Positions 55,321 through 56,130 of a stretch of 56,130 bases of DNA are shown here, piece by piece. Position 1 is the first letter of the stretch; every line of letters begins with the position of its first letter. The position numbers were made by a program, and so were the translations under genes. The notes beneath the pieces were generated by a model that saw only the letters and a list, made by a program, of their open reading frames with translations, was not told the origin of the DNA and made no database searches. Location of the stretch: assembly GCA_054661495.1 (NCBI GenBank), contig BAAFSQ010000041.1, forward strand, positions 1 to 56,130, read 5' to 3'. The stretch is from Zygophlyctis sp. KS116. Taxonomy: Eukaryota > Chytridiomycota.

Positions 55321-55847
55321 TGCTTAACAATAAGATCTTGGCATTGACTCTTTCTGCCTTAATTTTAGGAGTAAAAAGACTCTCAGGCGACTTCCCTAGC
55401 TACCTGTGATTCAACTTCTCCTCAATGGTGTTGGGTTGTCCGATCATGGCAATTGATGGGGAAACTCATTCCAATAGGAATTAAATCTACTGATAACAGT
55501 TGCTGCACTTTACCAATGACTGGAGTAACTTGTGATTCTACGAAAACCAAGGTTACTAGGATAGGTTGGAATGAAAACTTGCTTTTTCTGTAAATGATCT
55601 TCAAATTTATATTAGTGACCTTTACGGCAATGCTCTATCAGGTTCTATTTCTGAATCGATTGGAAATTTAACAAGTTTGTTTTGTAACATTTGTCTAAAT
55701 TTAAAATTTCAGGGCTTTTAACGCTAATAAGCTCACCGGATCAATTCCTTCAACGATTGGAAATTTGATAAATTTACAAGATTTGTAATATTTTTAAAAT
55801 TCACATTTAGCCGTCTCGATGGAAATCTTTGGGCTGTCATAGCGTGA
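55321..55847 (+). pseudogene. Truncated LRR paralogue, inverted copy of the gene at 23978-25297
   Basis: Starts with the same signal-peptide sequence (MLNNKILALTLSALIL) and keeps CCTL and GVTCDSTKTKVT. Then come only two LRR exons, with introns at 55590-55615, 55684-55712 and 55785-55810, before it jumps to the shared C-terminus LWAVIA and TGA. Compared with the other copy the frame breaks near 55370, after the signal peptide, unless a 16-base intron is used, and one LRR exon is 68 instead of 72 bases. The whole Cys-rich domain is missing. Best read as a pseudogene formed by internal deletion. Confidence 0.75.
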
Positions 55848-56010
55848 ATTCAAATCATTTCATCATGAACCATTACAAAAAACTATAAAATCTCTAAAAA
55901 ACAAAAAAAACTATAAAACTCTATAAAAACAACAAAAAAACTCAAAAGAAAACAGAAATGTTGAATCAAACATTGATATCGTCGACAAAAATAAAAATGG
56001 TTTATGAAAC
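55848..56010. repeat. A-rich 3' flank of LRR copy 2 (right arm of inverted repeat)
   Basis: Reverse complement of 23805-23977 with small indels. Together with the LRR bodies and their 5' ends (25298-25345 and 55275-55320) the two loci form an interrupted inverted repeat whose arms lie about 30 kb apart. Confidence 0.7.
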
Positions 56011-56084
56011 TAAGTACCTTGTTTGATCATGGATCCTTGGCAGTTATGACACCGGTGAGACAAACCTTGACCAGAGCGGTGAAA

Positions 56085-56130
56085 ATGTCTGACTGGGAAG
56101 AAGATGATGCTCCAATTGCTCTTCCCACAA
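56085..56130 (+). CDS. Start of an unidentified gene (cut by window end)
   Basis: An ATG opens a frame reading MSDWEEDDAPIALPT to the window edge. Acidic Trp-containing starts like this occur in eIF3j and Vasa/Ded1-type helicases, but 15 residues are too few to decide. Confidence 0.4.
   Translation, partial: MSDWEEDDAPIALPT

Noticed and set aside
23805-56010. Transposon bounded by inverted repeats
   Set aside because: The arms are LRR gene copies with flanks, not terminal repeats, and the DNA between them holds ordinary host genes; no transposase or target duplication is seen.

Overview
The window is AT-rich nuclear DNA from a small-genome eukaryote. Genes are packed tail to tail or almost overlapping. 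Nearly every multi-exon gene is split by tiny GT-AG introns: I reconstructed about 80, most of them 23-32 bases, range 13-38. The gene set combines fungal-type housekeeping genes (Pat1, a Med16/Sin4-like Mediator subunit, the mitoribosomal proteins bS16m and mL59, a Kha1-like antiporter, a Drs2-like flippase) with flagellar genes (a dynein heavy chain, an ARL13-like GTPase, CFAP45). I infer a zoosporic, early-diverging member of the fungal lineage (Rozella-, aphelid- or chytrid-like); the species cannot be fixed by reading alone.

Layout. 1-5.7 kb: RanBD protein (left-truncated), arrestin-like protein, tRNA-Tyr with a 10-base intron, SUMO protease, Sec14-GOLD protein and SUMO. 5.8-11.1 kb: a serine beta-lactamase-like protein, an ABC1/ADCK kinase-like gene with one in-frame TGA, and a SelO homologue with altered catalytic residues. 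11.2-17.5 kb: a Med16-like gene whose stop codon overlaps the start codon of a P4-ATPase flippase. 17.8-23.3 kb: RPB1 with 25 CTD heptads. 23.6-25.3 kb: a short relic of the giant gene downstream, and a decaying secreted LRR gene built from one-repeat exons. 25.5-43.4 kb: one giant minus-strand gene. 43.4-51.4 kb: ARL13-like GTPase, Pat1 with a 324-bp internal duplication, rhomboid protease, CFAP45, bS16m and mL59. 51.6-56.1 kb: CPA2-type antiporter, double-PH protein, a second (broken) LRR copy in inverted orientation, and the first codons of another gene.

The outstanding feature is the giant gene (complement 25466..43352). Fourteen exons joined by 13 small introns give exactly 17,526 coding bases (5,841 residues). 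It reads as a dynein heavy chain (linker, AAA1-AAA4, stalk, AAA5-AAA6, C-terminal domain) that carries an F-box-like segment inserted in the second stalk helix and runs, inside a single uninterrupted exon, into a DUF4062-like, NACHT and WD40 module. Its AAA1 site, the main motor ATPase site of dyneins, has lost both Walker motifs, while AAA2 and AAA3 keep theirs. I know of no described dynein-NACHT-WD40 fusion. It looks like a motor scaffold turned into a STAND-type switch or a ubiquitin-linked flagellar factor. It shares a 66-bp divergent promoter with the ARL13-like gene, and CFAP45 lies 5.4 kb further on, so the neighbourhood is enriched for flagellar genes.
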